Position numbers and translations under genes: made by a program. From NCBI RefSeq assembly GCF_010389155.1, contig NC_057762.1, forward strand, positions 5,009,513 through 5,073,512: a stretch of DNA of 64,000 nt. The letters run 5' to 3'. Position 1 is the stretch's first letter, and each line of letters starts with the position of its first letter. The notes below the pieces were generated by a model. The model searched no databases. It was not told the origin of the DNA and worked only from the letters and a program-made list of their open reading frames with translations. Below are positions 22,139-36,728 of the stretch, piece after piece. Origin of the DNA: Erigeron canadensis. Taxonomy: Eukaryota > Streptophyta > Magnoliopsida > Asterales > Asteraceae.

Positions 22139-22620
22139 CTAAGCCACTCGTGACTTAATCCACAATAAGGTCATTTTTTGACATCGCCTAGAAAATATAA
22201 TGTTAGAATAAGAAAAAATTGAATTAAAGAGGGTGTCTTTCTTGAGTTTCCCGGACGAGAATACTTCATCATTTCTAAACTTCCAAATCATGCACCAACC
22301 ACAACATACTATGAACTCAATTACTTTCTTCTTTACTACTGAAATACGCATGCCTTTAACCCAATGAAGTAGCGCAATATGGGACGGAGGATTAACAGCA
22401 GGTAACTCGCACCATTTCACAAGGGAGTTCCAAATAGAGAGAGCCATGGAACATGAAGCAAAAATGTGTTGAAAGATTCCATAGAAGTATTACACAAAGG
22501 ACAGGGGATGGAGTCAATGTCCAACCCCTTATTCGACAAGTTTAATATCATAGGGTCATCATCTAATATTCTCCAAACATGAATATTTACCTTGATCTAC
22601 TGACAAACATGATCTTTACA
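22139..22620 (-). mobile_element. LINE fragment (zf-RVT/C-terminal region)
   Basis: A minus-strand translation contains a CPLC...ES zinc-binding-like motif near 22500 and, in the open frame 22447-22139, IWNSLVKWCELP, LLHWVKG and WCMIWKFRNDEVF. This is the signature of the zf-RVT domain and tail of plant L1-type non-LTR retrotransposons. The reverse transcriptase itself is absent, as expected for an old 3' fragment. Confidence 0.65.
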
Positions 22621-23069
22621 GTTTATATTTGATTGGATATGGATATTCTAACTGTTTATTAAAAAAAAAAGTGTGTATTGTATTTTTAAACATAAATTTA
22701 TACCCACATATATAACTATTGATTAAAGTATTACCTAATACTCCGTATAACTAGTGATTAAGCATTTATACTAACGATTAAAAATGTTACTGAACATATG
22801 ATATTTAAAAGAATGCACAATTAATCCATTTGAACTTAAGAAGAAAAGAAAACCACATATCTAACAATGATTCGAAGTCATTCAACTTCATAATCAGAAT
22901 CTAAAGCACATTAAAATGACAGAACACACCAATTGCACTAATATTCAAGGACACTACAAAATCACAAAATAAGAGTCATAATCATCAGTTTTAGCAATCA
23001 AAACCAAAGAGCCAGTTTGGTTTGTAAAAGTTAGGATTCATAAAGCAACTGAAACTAGAACGAAATAAC
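22621..23069. other. Intergenic and alpha-tubulin 3' UTR
   Basis: AT-rich DNA; the right part, up to about 22850, should be the 3' UTR of the minus-strand tubulin gene. Nothing else is seen. Confidence 0.45.
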
Positions 23070-25537
<2,468 letters not shown>

Positions 25538-25604
25538 TTTTGTTAGCTGTTTTTGTTTTTTTTGTTTAAAGAAGAAAGTGAAATTTGCTTTGGGTGAAAA
25601 AAGA

Positions 25605-25695
25605 GTGGAGTGAAATTAGGGTTTGTTGTTATTCTATATATATATACATTTATATAAATATAAATAGTGAGAGAGAGAGAGAGAGAGAGAAAGGG
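25605..25695 (-). promoter_or_regulatory. Alpha-tubulin core promoter and leader
   Basis: On the minus strand a (CT)n tract (25692-25670) precedes a TATA box in TATTTATATAAATG (25660-25647), with a second TATA run at 25646-25634. The leader then carries AAACCCTAA (25624-25616), a telo-box often found in the leaders of highly expressed growth genes. The ATG follows at 25537. Confidence 0.6.
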
Positions 25696-25699
25696 GGTA

Positions 25700-26960
25700 A
25701 AAAGAAATGCAAGTGGGAGGGTGCGTTAAAATGGCTCCAAAAACGCAATGTTTTGAATTTTGAAATGGAATTGGATTTTGGATAGCTGGTTGACTGGCTG
25801 GCAGTGGCAGCTGGCAGGCTGGGTGACTTTGTTGAAATGGCCGTTTGAATGAGGTTTATGAGTAGGGGCTTGGTTTTTGGGTTGTGTTTGCGTTGGTTTT
25901 ATTTTATTTTTTGGGCCAAACGTAGGAATCCACCATAATTTTCTAGCCCAAATATCAAACAAATATGTATACTCGTATACCAATATAAAACATGTTTTGC
26001 GGTGATAAAAAGTAATGTACGGATCGACAATATTACTTTGTTAATTCAATCTTTTGATAAGTTATGGTAAGAAAACCTGAGACGAAACTAAAATACTAAT
26101 AAATCGTATTTGTATTGAACCAGTATCGGTTGTACATGATACTGATATTCATATTGGTATGTGTCGGATCAAAATGGGTTGTTTTTTTATTCTAGTCATA
26201 TTAAAGTCGTATTAACATTTAGGTACAAGAGGAGGTAAAAGAATATATATATTATGATCACAAGACCAAATTTTAATTTTGGGTTACTGTACAATTTTGA
26301 GCTAAAGAGATTAAAGATTTGATATATCAATACATTATGGGTAATGTAGTAAAATAATCGCCAATAACTTAGTATTATGCAGACTAAAATGTATTATTTA
26401 AGTGTTATATCACGAACTAGATTATAAAGGCATTAACAGTGGCAGAGCCAGGAATCCTATTTTGGGATCGTCGAACAATTTTCATGATACTAATAAGTGT
26501 GAAATTAAATTATACAATTCAATTACACCCTATTGGAGTTTCCAATTACCCTAAAACTAAATAGATACTTATAAATAGAATCAAATATATAGAGTTTATT
26601 AGAAATTATGGGGTTGTCATGGTTACTATTTTCCACCACATAGCTCTTCCATGTTGTTATGAACGTGTAGGTTTCTGGTCCAACAAGTCTTTCTTATATG
26701 AGATTAGAACCCCAATCCCCAACGCTTAAGGTGTCGTACGTGCCATGAGTATATTCTCGTATTGGCAGGTTGAGAGTTGGGCACACTCCCCTAATGAGCG
26801 AAAGGCATACTTAACATCCATAATGTAGGATCTGCGAGTGCTACTTGGGTCTTAAATTGATACCCGTGACATTGAGCACCTTTATTGTACAATAGGAAAT
26901 CGATACATGAGAGTTGAGTCTTTTGGTGTTGATCATTTCTATGGTGCGCCATGTGCAACT
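25700..26960. other. Upstream intergenic DNA, no gene recognised
   Basis: Moderate-GC DNA next to the tubulin promoter, then AT-rich sequence. Around 26700-26940 is a more GC-balanced stretch of unknown origin, possibly a retroelement remnant. No coding similarity is seen. Confidence 0.4.
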
Positions 26961-29900
26961 AGGGTTGTTAGCCAACCAAATCGAGCCAAGTCCAAGAAAT
27001 TTGGACCGACTCATTTAATAACTACTTGTTTTGAGCTCCAATAACTTTTATAATAGTGATCGAGCGAGATATTAAACTATTAGACATCTTAGTACTTGAT
27101 TAGTTATTTTAAAACAGCTAACTAACTAATTTTAAATCACAAATTGCACTTTGTAAGCTCCAGCTAAATAAAGCTCGATCCGTAATTTGAGCTGGAGCAT
27201 TTTGATAAAGTTTTTCATCATTAGTGAATTATTCTTTAGAGGTTACATAAGATTCAAATTTGATATGCTTGTTAGGCTTGTTAAATCAATCAAACTATTT
27301 GAACGAAAAAAAAACCATTTAAATGTTGCTATTTGGTACCAATCGAACTATTCCTTTTATTCGAGTTTAACTTGAGCTTGAAATTTGTAATGCTCGGGAT
27401 TCTTGGGATCGACATTAACAACTCCACAAACCATATCGAAAAACTTTGTATGATTTGAGTGTCCCTGAAATCGATAATATTAACTTTTATTATTAACTGG
27501 GGCATCTAACTTCAAACTTTTGACATTTTACTTTCTATGTCATCCCATTTCTCATTTTAGCAAGATATCTTGATCTATTAGATATACATGTAACAACAAA
27601 TTGAGATATCAATAGATATTACTCCTTTACGATGAAACACCACACACATTTAAAATTAAGAATGGAGACATCTAAAGTCATGGACGTAGCCAGAAAAGAG
27701 ATATAGTTTGACAGGTATTTTCTGGTCCATTTGGTTGCCCCTTTTATATGCTACTTTTGTTTGCACCATCATTTGTTTCGTTGGAAAGGAAAACTTGCAT
27801 AATCTTTATTCAACTTGGTGGATGTAATTATTACTTGCAACAATCTCTTGTACTTGATTATGAGGTTCTAAACATCTTCCAAGATTCACTAATCATCAAG
27901 ACTGTTAAATACTCAAACCCTAATCATTCATAGTTGGAAACCAAACAGTTGTATTATAAAATTATATAGTCGCATTTTTACAAAGAAGCATGTTTTACAA
28001 AAGATACTAGATTATTTACCCACGTAATACGCGAAGAAACACATTAAAAGTAATCAATGTGATACCAACAATAAACCTGATCATATTCCAATAGAAAAAC
28101 ATATTATATGTAAGGAATCCCATAAACGTGAAAGAAAATTTCTCTTAATGAAAATTGAACCCAAGACTTTTGAAATTTTAAATTATTAATTTTTCAAATA
28201 CTTTATAATTAGCTTTTGTAAGAGATGTAAACTTTATAAATTAATATTTAAAATGAAGACTTGATAACTCACATATATGTATCTGTTTTATATTTGTTTA
28301 ATAAAAAAACTCATGTCATCTTCTTATATATTAATATATATTTATTCTAACCACTTATCGACTAATCATAATTATTTTCTCAAATTGACTTTTATTTTCA
28401 GTTTGACTTTTATATTATAACTAAAAATAAAAAAATATATATGCCCACAAGAGCTTTAAGTATAATTATATTATTAATAATTATAAAAGAAAGTCTTATT
28501 AATTTAAATTTTTTTATTTTTATAATTAATTGACACATTTTAATTTCATACAAAACTATATTTTAAAAATATTAAATAAAATACAATTACCACTTTTCAG
28601 TTTTCATGATTAGTTATAAATAAATTATTAAAAACTTGTCTCTACAATAAATCTAAAACTTATCTATGTTTCAAGTGATGATAATAATTCAATCTGCATG
28701 ATAACTTATATCTACATCCTAAAATACAAACTAATTATCGATATATTTTAATAATATATCAAAGAATCATATATTTTGGTAAATATTGAATTATCATTTT
28801 TTCTTATATTTTTTAAATTTGAATTTATAAGGTTTTTTATTTACATTAATTTAATTTTTCATTTTATTATAAAAATATCGTTAGTTTTTGATGTAATTGA
28901 CACGAGACTAAGTCTAAAATATATGTGATCTAAATATAGCATTTATTTATCTTTTGGTTTAGATAAGGGTATATAAATTTAAGATAATGATATAATGACA
29001 TTTTTATCTTTATTTTACATATTCCAAAATATTAACCAATCATAATTTTCGATTTCATCAAATGAAAATCTATTTATGTAATAATCTCTAAATATATATA
29101 AAAGGGAAACCTTAATTACAAAATGGAGGAGTTTGGACTTTTGGATAAAGTTTAACTTTTAAATAGAATCATTAGATTAAATGTTGATGTCATATACCTT
29201 TATAACCTTTTTAGATATAATTTTAATTTAATAAATTCATATATCGTTATAAATTACGGAAAATAATTGTCTACATTTTACAATTATAGAAAGTAACTAA
29301 TTTAATGATATAATTATGGTGAAATAATTCCTAAACTTTAGATTATATTTTTAAAATCACTTTTTATTTTATTGTTATTTCAGATTATGACTTTATATAT
29401 CTTTTTATTATATAACGTAATAAATATTGGTTATGGTTATATAACTCTTATAAGTATTTAGTCTTAAATCGTTAATCTCTTGTAATAGTTAAATAAAACA
29501 TATTTCTGATATGTACATGGTGTCTAGAATAATCAAAAGATAAAAAATTATAAAAATGACCACATCATCATTTTTTAACATCTTTTATTTATTTTTGTTA
29601 AATTAATAAAAATGATCAAATAAAGAATTAAGTAAACAATATATATTTTGTTTCGGTTGGGTTGGTTCGATTTTCCATCTGAATCTAAAACTGAATCATA
29701 TCTTTTGGTTGTTGGAAATCAAAACAAAAACCATTTATCTTTTGGTTTTCGGATTTTTCGTTTTAAATATGATTTTTGGTTTTTGGTTAGGTTTTTCTCA
29801 CCCCAATACTTAATTTCCATATATGAATTTAAACATATGAATAGTTATTATTAATTTTTTGCTTTCATGGAAACTCTTAGATACAAATAAAATTATTAAT

Positions 29901-31300
29901 AGACGAGTTAATATAATTACAAATTTTAAAAACTTACGATCTGTTGTCTTTCACCATCTTTATAATGACGCATCGAACTTGAAGCTCTTATGTTTGTTAC
30001 ATATGATGATTAAGTATATGAGAATTGATCAATAAAATCTTTTTTTTTTAAATATACATCGTACCAATTCTTTTTTATATATACTTAGAATCATTTCATC
30101 ATATGTAACCAAATATAACATTATTGTATTTCGACACCTTTTAATTAAAAAATTGTCATTATACGATATTATAAAATGTTATTTTTATTAGTTATATATA
30201 TCTATCTGCGTATTACGTGAAATATAATCTATACAAACGTTATATATCCATTCAGTTACTTCATCCGTTCTTAAAAAACAAACAGGCTCTAAGTGTAATA
30301 TGTGGTCTAAATATAGCATTTATTTATTTTTTGGTTTAGATAAAAGTATGTAATTTTAAGCTAATGGTACAATGACATCTTTATTTTTATTTTATATCAA
30401 ATGAAAACCAAATATTACTCAATCATAATGTTCGATTACATCAAATTAAAATCTATTTAATGTTATTATATGTACTTCACCATTTTTAAATATAAAACAA
30501 AATTACATCAGAGTTCAAAAGTTATCCTTTAAAGTTAAGTTACCAAAGTATAATGCATGTCTATATAAAAAAAAGGTATATTGATTGGAACCGTCTGATC
30601 TTATGTGCCTTTTTGGCACACGCATAACCCCTGTGTTATATGTTATTTTAATTTTGACATGTTATGTTGTCATAACAATGTCTTATCTATGTTATTTTAT
30701 TTCAATACACATGATAATTCAGATAAAATTGTTTACATTCTAAGGTATTAAATCTCATATTATATTGTCATAATTTTTATCCTTTTCTTTTTTGTTTTTT
30801 AGAAAATATTTGTTTTTGTTATTAAAAAAAAAAACAAAACAAAACAGTATTATGTGTCTTTTCATGTGCTTGAATTATTTCAAATAATTTTGATATGTTC
30901 AATATATTTGTGCTTTATGTTATCTTTTATTTTGTAGCTTGGGTTCCTTAATTGGGTTTCATGTGACATAAATTACGCACCAAATTCAATTTGGGGTTGG
31001 ACTTTTAACATAAGTTTAATAGATAAAAAAAAAAAAAGTTATGACATTATGTTATTTGCATGTATTTCTCAAATATATCATGAATAATGAAATTAGAAGA
31101 AAAAAAGACCTACGTCGGAGTAAGATTGATTTGCCATACAATGCTATAACTAAAATATCATCTACAATAACTTGTGATATGATAAATTAAAGACCATAAA
31201 CCCTAAGGACTGAATTGTTAAATAGTGAAATGCTAGGGAGAAACTTCTACGTATAAACAATCTACAATGACAAATAAAAATTACTCATAGTAAGTAAAGC
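26961..31300. other. AT-rich intergenic DNA with decayed repeats
   Basis: 26961-27400 holds GAGCTC/CTCGA-rich decayed MITE-like sequence. A direct-repeat pair (TCTAAATATAGCATTTATTTA block) lies at 28907-29090 and 30283-30470. At 29085 TCTCTAAATATATATAAAAGG looks like a Helitron 5' end, with a relative at 62729. No genes are seen. Confidence 0.4.
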
Positions 31301-31303
31301 TTT

Positions 31304-31455
31304 AAAAGGAAAATGATGTCATCAAACAATCCAAGAGCTATAATCCAAAGTTAGATTTCATCTAATGGTTGTGGTATTTAAAAGGGAAATGACGTCATCA
31401 AACAATCCAAGAGCTATAATCCAAAGTTAGATTTCATCTAATGGTTACGGTTTTT
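31304..31455. repeat. 76-bp tandem duplication with TGACGTCA
   Basis: Units 31304-31379 and 31380-31455 are nearly identical (shared core CAATCCAAGAGCTATAATCC). The second has the perfect palindrome TGACGTCA (a bZIP/TGA-type site) where the first has TGATGTCA. Confidence 0.85.
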
Positions 31456-34330
31456 TCAAAAGTGATTTAAAGAGGCTGTTTTATAATTATTGTAAGATGT
31501 AAGATACCTAAGATCTTAAACATAAGATTTACACAAGCTTTACATCATTTTTACATGGTTAATGATAGATATGTCTAGTAAATATGCTTAAAAGTATGCT
31601 TAATTCATTAAATTTTGACACATGGATTCCACATATACTCTTTCTTAATCCTTATCATTTATCTTGTCATTGCATGTGTCAATCATTCTTTATCATGCGT
31701 ATTTTTAAGCCTAAATTTTAGACATATTAATCATATTTCTTTTTATATATAGTACAAAACATATAACACAATTGTTGTATTCAATTGTTGTGTTTGTCTA
31801 ATAAGTGATATTATAACTTTGAGTCTAACAATAAAGAAAAAGGTTTAACACAAGATCTAGTCATGTTTTTATATATCAACGTACTACTTCATGTAACACT
31901 CATGTTTTATTGTTTATTATATGTAATGTAATTAATAGATCTCAAAAGTTGAAACAACTTTATAAGTAAAGTTGGATGATTTTTGAATCACCTTTGATTT
32001 TAATTAAATGGTCAAAATTCCCTAATTTTACCTATATCAAATTTAAGGGATCTTAATCCGTATTGACTTATATATGTGTTCATAGCTTGTCATAATTTCC
32101 CAAAAACTTTGACTTCTTCCAATAATAACGAGATCAGTTGATTGTCAATTTTGTCATATCAGCGGTCATGTAAATACTTTAAATTGGGACACCCATGCTA
32201 ATAACACTAATGACTTCCTTCATCACTTTATTCCACACACATATATATAAACTCCGCGTAAAATTGATGAGACAATGATATCATCAGTTAAGCGACATAT
32301 CAAAACTGATACCAATGGTTTTTCTTTTCTGACACAACCGACGTAACAAGTGACAAGGCCGTCGGTAGGGGTATTAAAAGTTAATCTACACAATTTAGAT
32401 TTTTGTTTTGTATTTTACCTATTTTAGCCCTAAAAACTAAAAAGCATCACATATATTCAAAGGTTGTAATAATTACACTAATAACAGAATTGAACGAATC
32501 AATATCATTACAACACTCGGAATTAACAACATTCATATTTTTCAATGCCAAAATTAACAATTACATTGAACATGAAAGTGGTCCTAAAATATTAAGCCCT
32601 ATAAAGCACATCACATGCCCTTCTTACCAACCCTTTTTATGTGGCACCACATATATTATAAGGTCTAAATTATTCACTAAAACAAATCTTTTGTCCCCAA
32701 AAGCCCTAACACTAACCACTTTCTTTAATTCATAAAACCATTATACTCTTAGAAAAGGTAGAAACATCCCTTTTTACTATTATTTTTCTATTTCTACTTA
32801 TATTTTTAAAGAAAACAATAAGATAAGGACACACAAAAGTAGTATAAAATTTGTGTCGAAAGTATCGTTTTAAACATTTTCATTTCATATATAGATCATA
32901 CTTCGAATACTTTTTAGCTTAATGTATTTCATGATTTTAGGTAAAATAAAATAAGTATTAAAATAAAACAAATAAAACAATAGGTTTTATTCATTGATAA
33001 TCACCGTGAATCATGAAAATCATCGTACATCAAATGCTTCGTGAATCTTCGTGCATCAATTTAACCATGATCTAAGGGTCAAGATCTTGTCTTATTTGTT
33101 TTACTTTAATACTTGTTTTACAATACCTAACCTCTATATTTCATTTGTCGAGTAGGTTGATGCTTTTGCAAATTACGCGGGCTTTTGCTTCGTCCGACCC
33201 AAAATACTAGTAGCCCAACTGCTACCTGTGACCTGTTGCTTAAGTTTGTAAAGATTTGAAGGTACATAACAAAAACAACATACAAAAAGGTATTATAAAA
33301 AGAAATGCTAAAATAACAAACGTTTTATAAACCAATCTTTATGAACACATGTGTAATGTGAGGTGGTCCAATCAATAAACATAAAGAGTGAAAGAGAGAG
33401 AAACCAAACATGATTTAATTGATAGAAATTGTATTTTGTATAACGTTTGTAAATCTAGAAAACGTTAAACCCTTTACTGGTTAATGTATTGTTAGATATT
33501 TTAACGTAATTGCGCCGACTAATTAACCAATATCGTCATGGTAAGACATAATATAGGTTTGGAGGTACGAAGTGGACAGTTATCTGAATTTATTATGACA
33601 TTAGGGGAGAAGCCCCTGATTGTAATGATATTAAAGAGATTTAAAAACCTTGAAACTTCGTAATCTTTAAGGATTTATATTAATGAGATTTCCCTTCATT
33701 GATCTTCTTATCTTAGCTGGGTTTTTTTTCTCATCACGCACCGAAAAATCTCAATCCCTAACTGTATCCGATTAAAGTATTTAGGTAAACCGCCAAATCT
33801 GATTCCATCTAAAAGTAAACACGCCTTCAGAGTTTTCGTATATAAGATTTGTTCGTTTTAGTAGTCATCCCCAACACAAATAACACTAAGTACGTTACGT
33901 GACATGACAATTTTAAATTTATTCACAGTTTATAGCGATTAAAATCACTCAAATATATTTGTTTTATATAGAATATTATAGATTACTCGTTTAAGTTTTA
34001 TAACCAGTAAAGTCACTTTCGTTTCCATCAACATACATACAAAAATGATAGAGAATGGAGCTTTTGTAATGCGCCAAAATGACGATGAATCGACCCATCA
34101 ACAAAAATGTGTTCATTTTTTCTTGAATTTCACTAATGTGTTTGGATTTTGTCTAAGTAAAGGCCATTTGTTAAAAGGACTATTTCTTCCCCATTTTTTC
34201 CTGCCATACCAACATCACGTCATATTTTTTCTTTTTTCTAGAACACCTCCTAGAACACTCACTAGTTATAGGACCTATTCTTCACTACATCCTTAAAATT
34301 TTAATTATTGTCTATGTTTTTACACAAAGC
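31456..34330. other. Intergenic, no gene recognised
   Basis: AT-rich with occasional ordinary-composition stretches. Open frames at 32403 and 34045 have no recognisable domain, no promoter context and ordinary low-complexity residues. Confidence 0.45.
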
Positions 34331-34334
34331 TACA

Positions 34335-34520
34335 TAAATAGGATGGGAATTCCCTAAAGTTATTTATTACTTTAGAGGTAAAGCTATTAATCTCAACCCT
34401 TAAAGGATCAAGATTCAAAGATAATCTTTGAATTTTGACCTTTGATTTCAATCCAAATGTCAAGATCCTATTAACTTTACCCCGAAAGTTATTTATAACT
34501 TTAAAGAATCTCCATCCAAA
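34335..34520. repeat. Imperfect foldback (MITE-like)
   Basis: The centre TTCAAAGATAATCTTTGAA (34411-34429) is flanked by partly complementary arms carrying GATCAAG / CAAGATC and AAAGTTATTTAT / ATAAATAACTTT type pairs. The ends are not sharply defined. Confidence 0.4.
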
Positions 34521-34957
34521 TAAATATCTTTTAACACTTAAAATAATTACACCTTTAGTCCTTGAAACAGTAAAATATTCAAAATTTCTATACATGTATT
34601 TCCTAAAACCGTCAAATATTTACAATATTTTCACATTTGGTTCCTAAAATAGTCAAAAACTAAAAATAGTAACACTTGTAGTCCTTGAAACGACCAAAAT
34701 ACAAAATATTCACTCTATTTATACAGGGACATTTCATCCCACCCAAACACGACCAATTTCAATCTTTTCTGTTAGAACATTAAACTTCCATTTTCACTTT
34801 TAAATGATATCATCATCAAACAATATCGTCGTTCGACCCCGTATGATCGATGATGAGATGAAGAAACTTATCACGACCGATATCACCGAGGACACCCTTC
34901 TTCAAACAGATTTCTTTGCGGTGATATAAAAGCTACAACGTAATCGAATCTGGTGTG

Positions 34958-35455
34958 CAGTGGCGAAGCCAGCTAATTGGCTTAGGACGGGCCAAAAAAA
35001 ATTTCGGCACTATCTAGTCACAAAGGTTTAAAAGAATTAATAAAATCAAAGGTCTAAAAGAATTAATAAACCAATTCACAATTTAACGATGTTAAATCAT
35101 TCCATACTTTATAATGAATTAAAATAAAAAATAATTAAATAAGTCATACTTATAACTAAAGAAGCATTGATTTATGCTATCACAATCACAATCCAGTAAT
35201 ATATAAGGAAAACCTATATAGATTTGTAAATTGAGAATATTGTAAAGTTCAACTTAAAGAAAACAGTAATGTCACTTGTTTTGAAAGCTCCAGTGACACG
35301 TTTTTTCCATTGGACCATGAGTATGTCTTCTAACTAGGATGAGCCAAAAGATAATAAAACCCATTATCAAGGTTAATATACATATATTGGATCTAAAAAA
35401 CCCAAGTCTAGAATGGGCCATGGTCCGTCCCACTCCCAAGGTGGCTCCGCCACTG
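34958..35455. mobile_element. hAT-type MITE
   Basis: A 498-bp element with TIRs CAGTGGCGAAGCCAG (left) and GTGGCTCCGCCACTG (right), flanked by a perfect 8-bp duplication CTGGTGTG (34950-34957 and 35456-35463). The terminus is textbook plant hAT. No transposase; the small open frames inside on both strands are chance. Confidence 0.9.
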
Positions 35456-35776
35456 CTGGTGTGCACATTGTACGGGTATCCCGTTAGTTCGTTTCCATTA
35501 CCAAGTTCATATATTAAAATATGCGGCATGTTTTCAAAGTTCATGCTTATGAACCATCGAGAGAGAAAGATAATTAATTACCATCTCATTTTTGTTTTTT
35601 GTTACAAATAAATTAGTTACTCGTATTATAGCTTGATTATTTATGAAGCGGCCTAAGTTATGAATTTGAGAAAATTCATACATCGAAAGAGATAAGTTCA
35701 TATAATATACGAGTAATAATTAATAAAAGAGAAAATAACATCAATATCCAACAAATCATAAACAAATCTTATTTTA

Positions 35777-36440
35777 GCCAAGTTTCGCATTGCGATTTCT
35801 GAGTTTCTCATGGCGATTTCGGGTTTTTGTTTGCGATTTTGCATTTTTTTGTTGTGATTTTGCGAATCTATTGCGATTTTGCTTTGGTTATTTGGTAAAA
35901 ATTGAAAAAAACTTGGCTTAAATGATATAAATTTATGAATATTTGGGTTTCTAAGCTATTTTCTGTAATTTTAATAATTTAATTTTTTATTGACCATTAT
36001 GTCCTTCTCCTACATTAAAAATTAAAAATACGTCTTTACATTTTTTCTATTATCTAACGCTACTACATTTATTTATTATCTAACGTTACAAACCTATAAA
36101 AAAAAACTAAACATTGTATTGAAACAACCATCATTGGGCGATTATCTTAAGAAATAGAAATAGTGCGACTAATGAACATTGCATTAAAATAGTATATCGC
36201 ATCGTTGCGATTTTGATTTTCTTTTGACCTTTTCGTTACGATTTTCCGAATTTCGCATTGTGATTTCCATGTTTCTCATTGCGATTTTTGGTTTTTGTTT
36301 GCAATTTTGCGAATCATTGCGATTATGCGTTTTTTATTGTGATTTTGTTGAATTTAGTGAAAAATTGAAAAAAACTTAGCTAAAATAGTAAAATGATACT
36401 ACTAGTATATCTTTATGAATTTATAGGTATCTAAGCTAAT
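35777..36440. repeat. Two blocks of TTGCGATTTT-rich repeats upstream of ABCB19
   Basis: Blocks at about 35777-35965 and 36225-36440 share the order TTTCGCATTG, GCGATTTC, TTTTTGTTTGC, GCGATTTTG, ATTGAAAAAAACTT and TATCTAAGCTA-like ends. Between them is unrelated AT-rich DNA. Confidence 0.65.
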
Positions 36441-36566
36441 TTTCCTTTATAAACATTTCCAAAGTACAAAGCTTACTCGTTTGACAAAGATTTGCAAATG
36501 TAATTATGAAATTCCAATTATGTCCCTTAAAATGCAACCTTTTTGTAAACCATGGTTAAACACTTC

Positions 36567-36728
36567 TTTTATATATAACCCAACATCCACCATTCACATT
36601 CTCTCACTCTCACACCATTTGACTACAACTGACTTCTCTCTTTCTTTCCATTCCATGACAACTTCTTTCTAAAAAAAAAAAACCAAAGACACACAAACAA
36701 TCTTGTTTTTAGTATAATTTAAAAAAAA
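36567..36728 (+). promoter_or_regulatory. ABCB19 core promoter and 5' UTR
   Basis: TATATATAA at 36570-36578 is followed by CACATTCTCTCACTCTCACA (36596), a typical pyrimidine-rich plant leader. An A-run (36721-36728) leads directly into the ATG at 36729. Confidence 0.65.

Noticed and set aside
34045..34296. An 83-codon frame starting MIENGAF
   Set aside because: No domain, no homologous look and no promoter or intron context; composition as for surrounding noncoding DNA.
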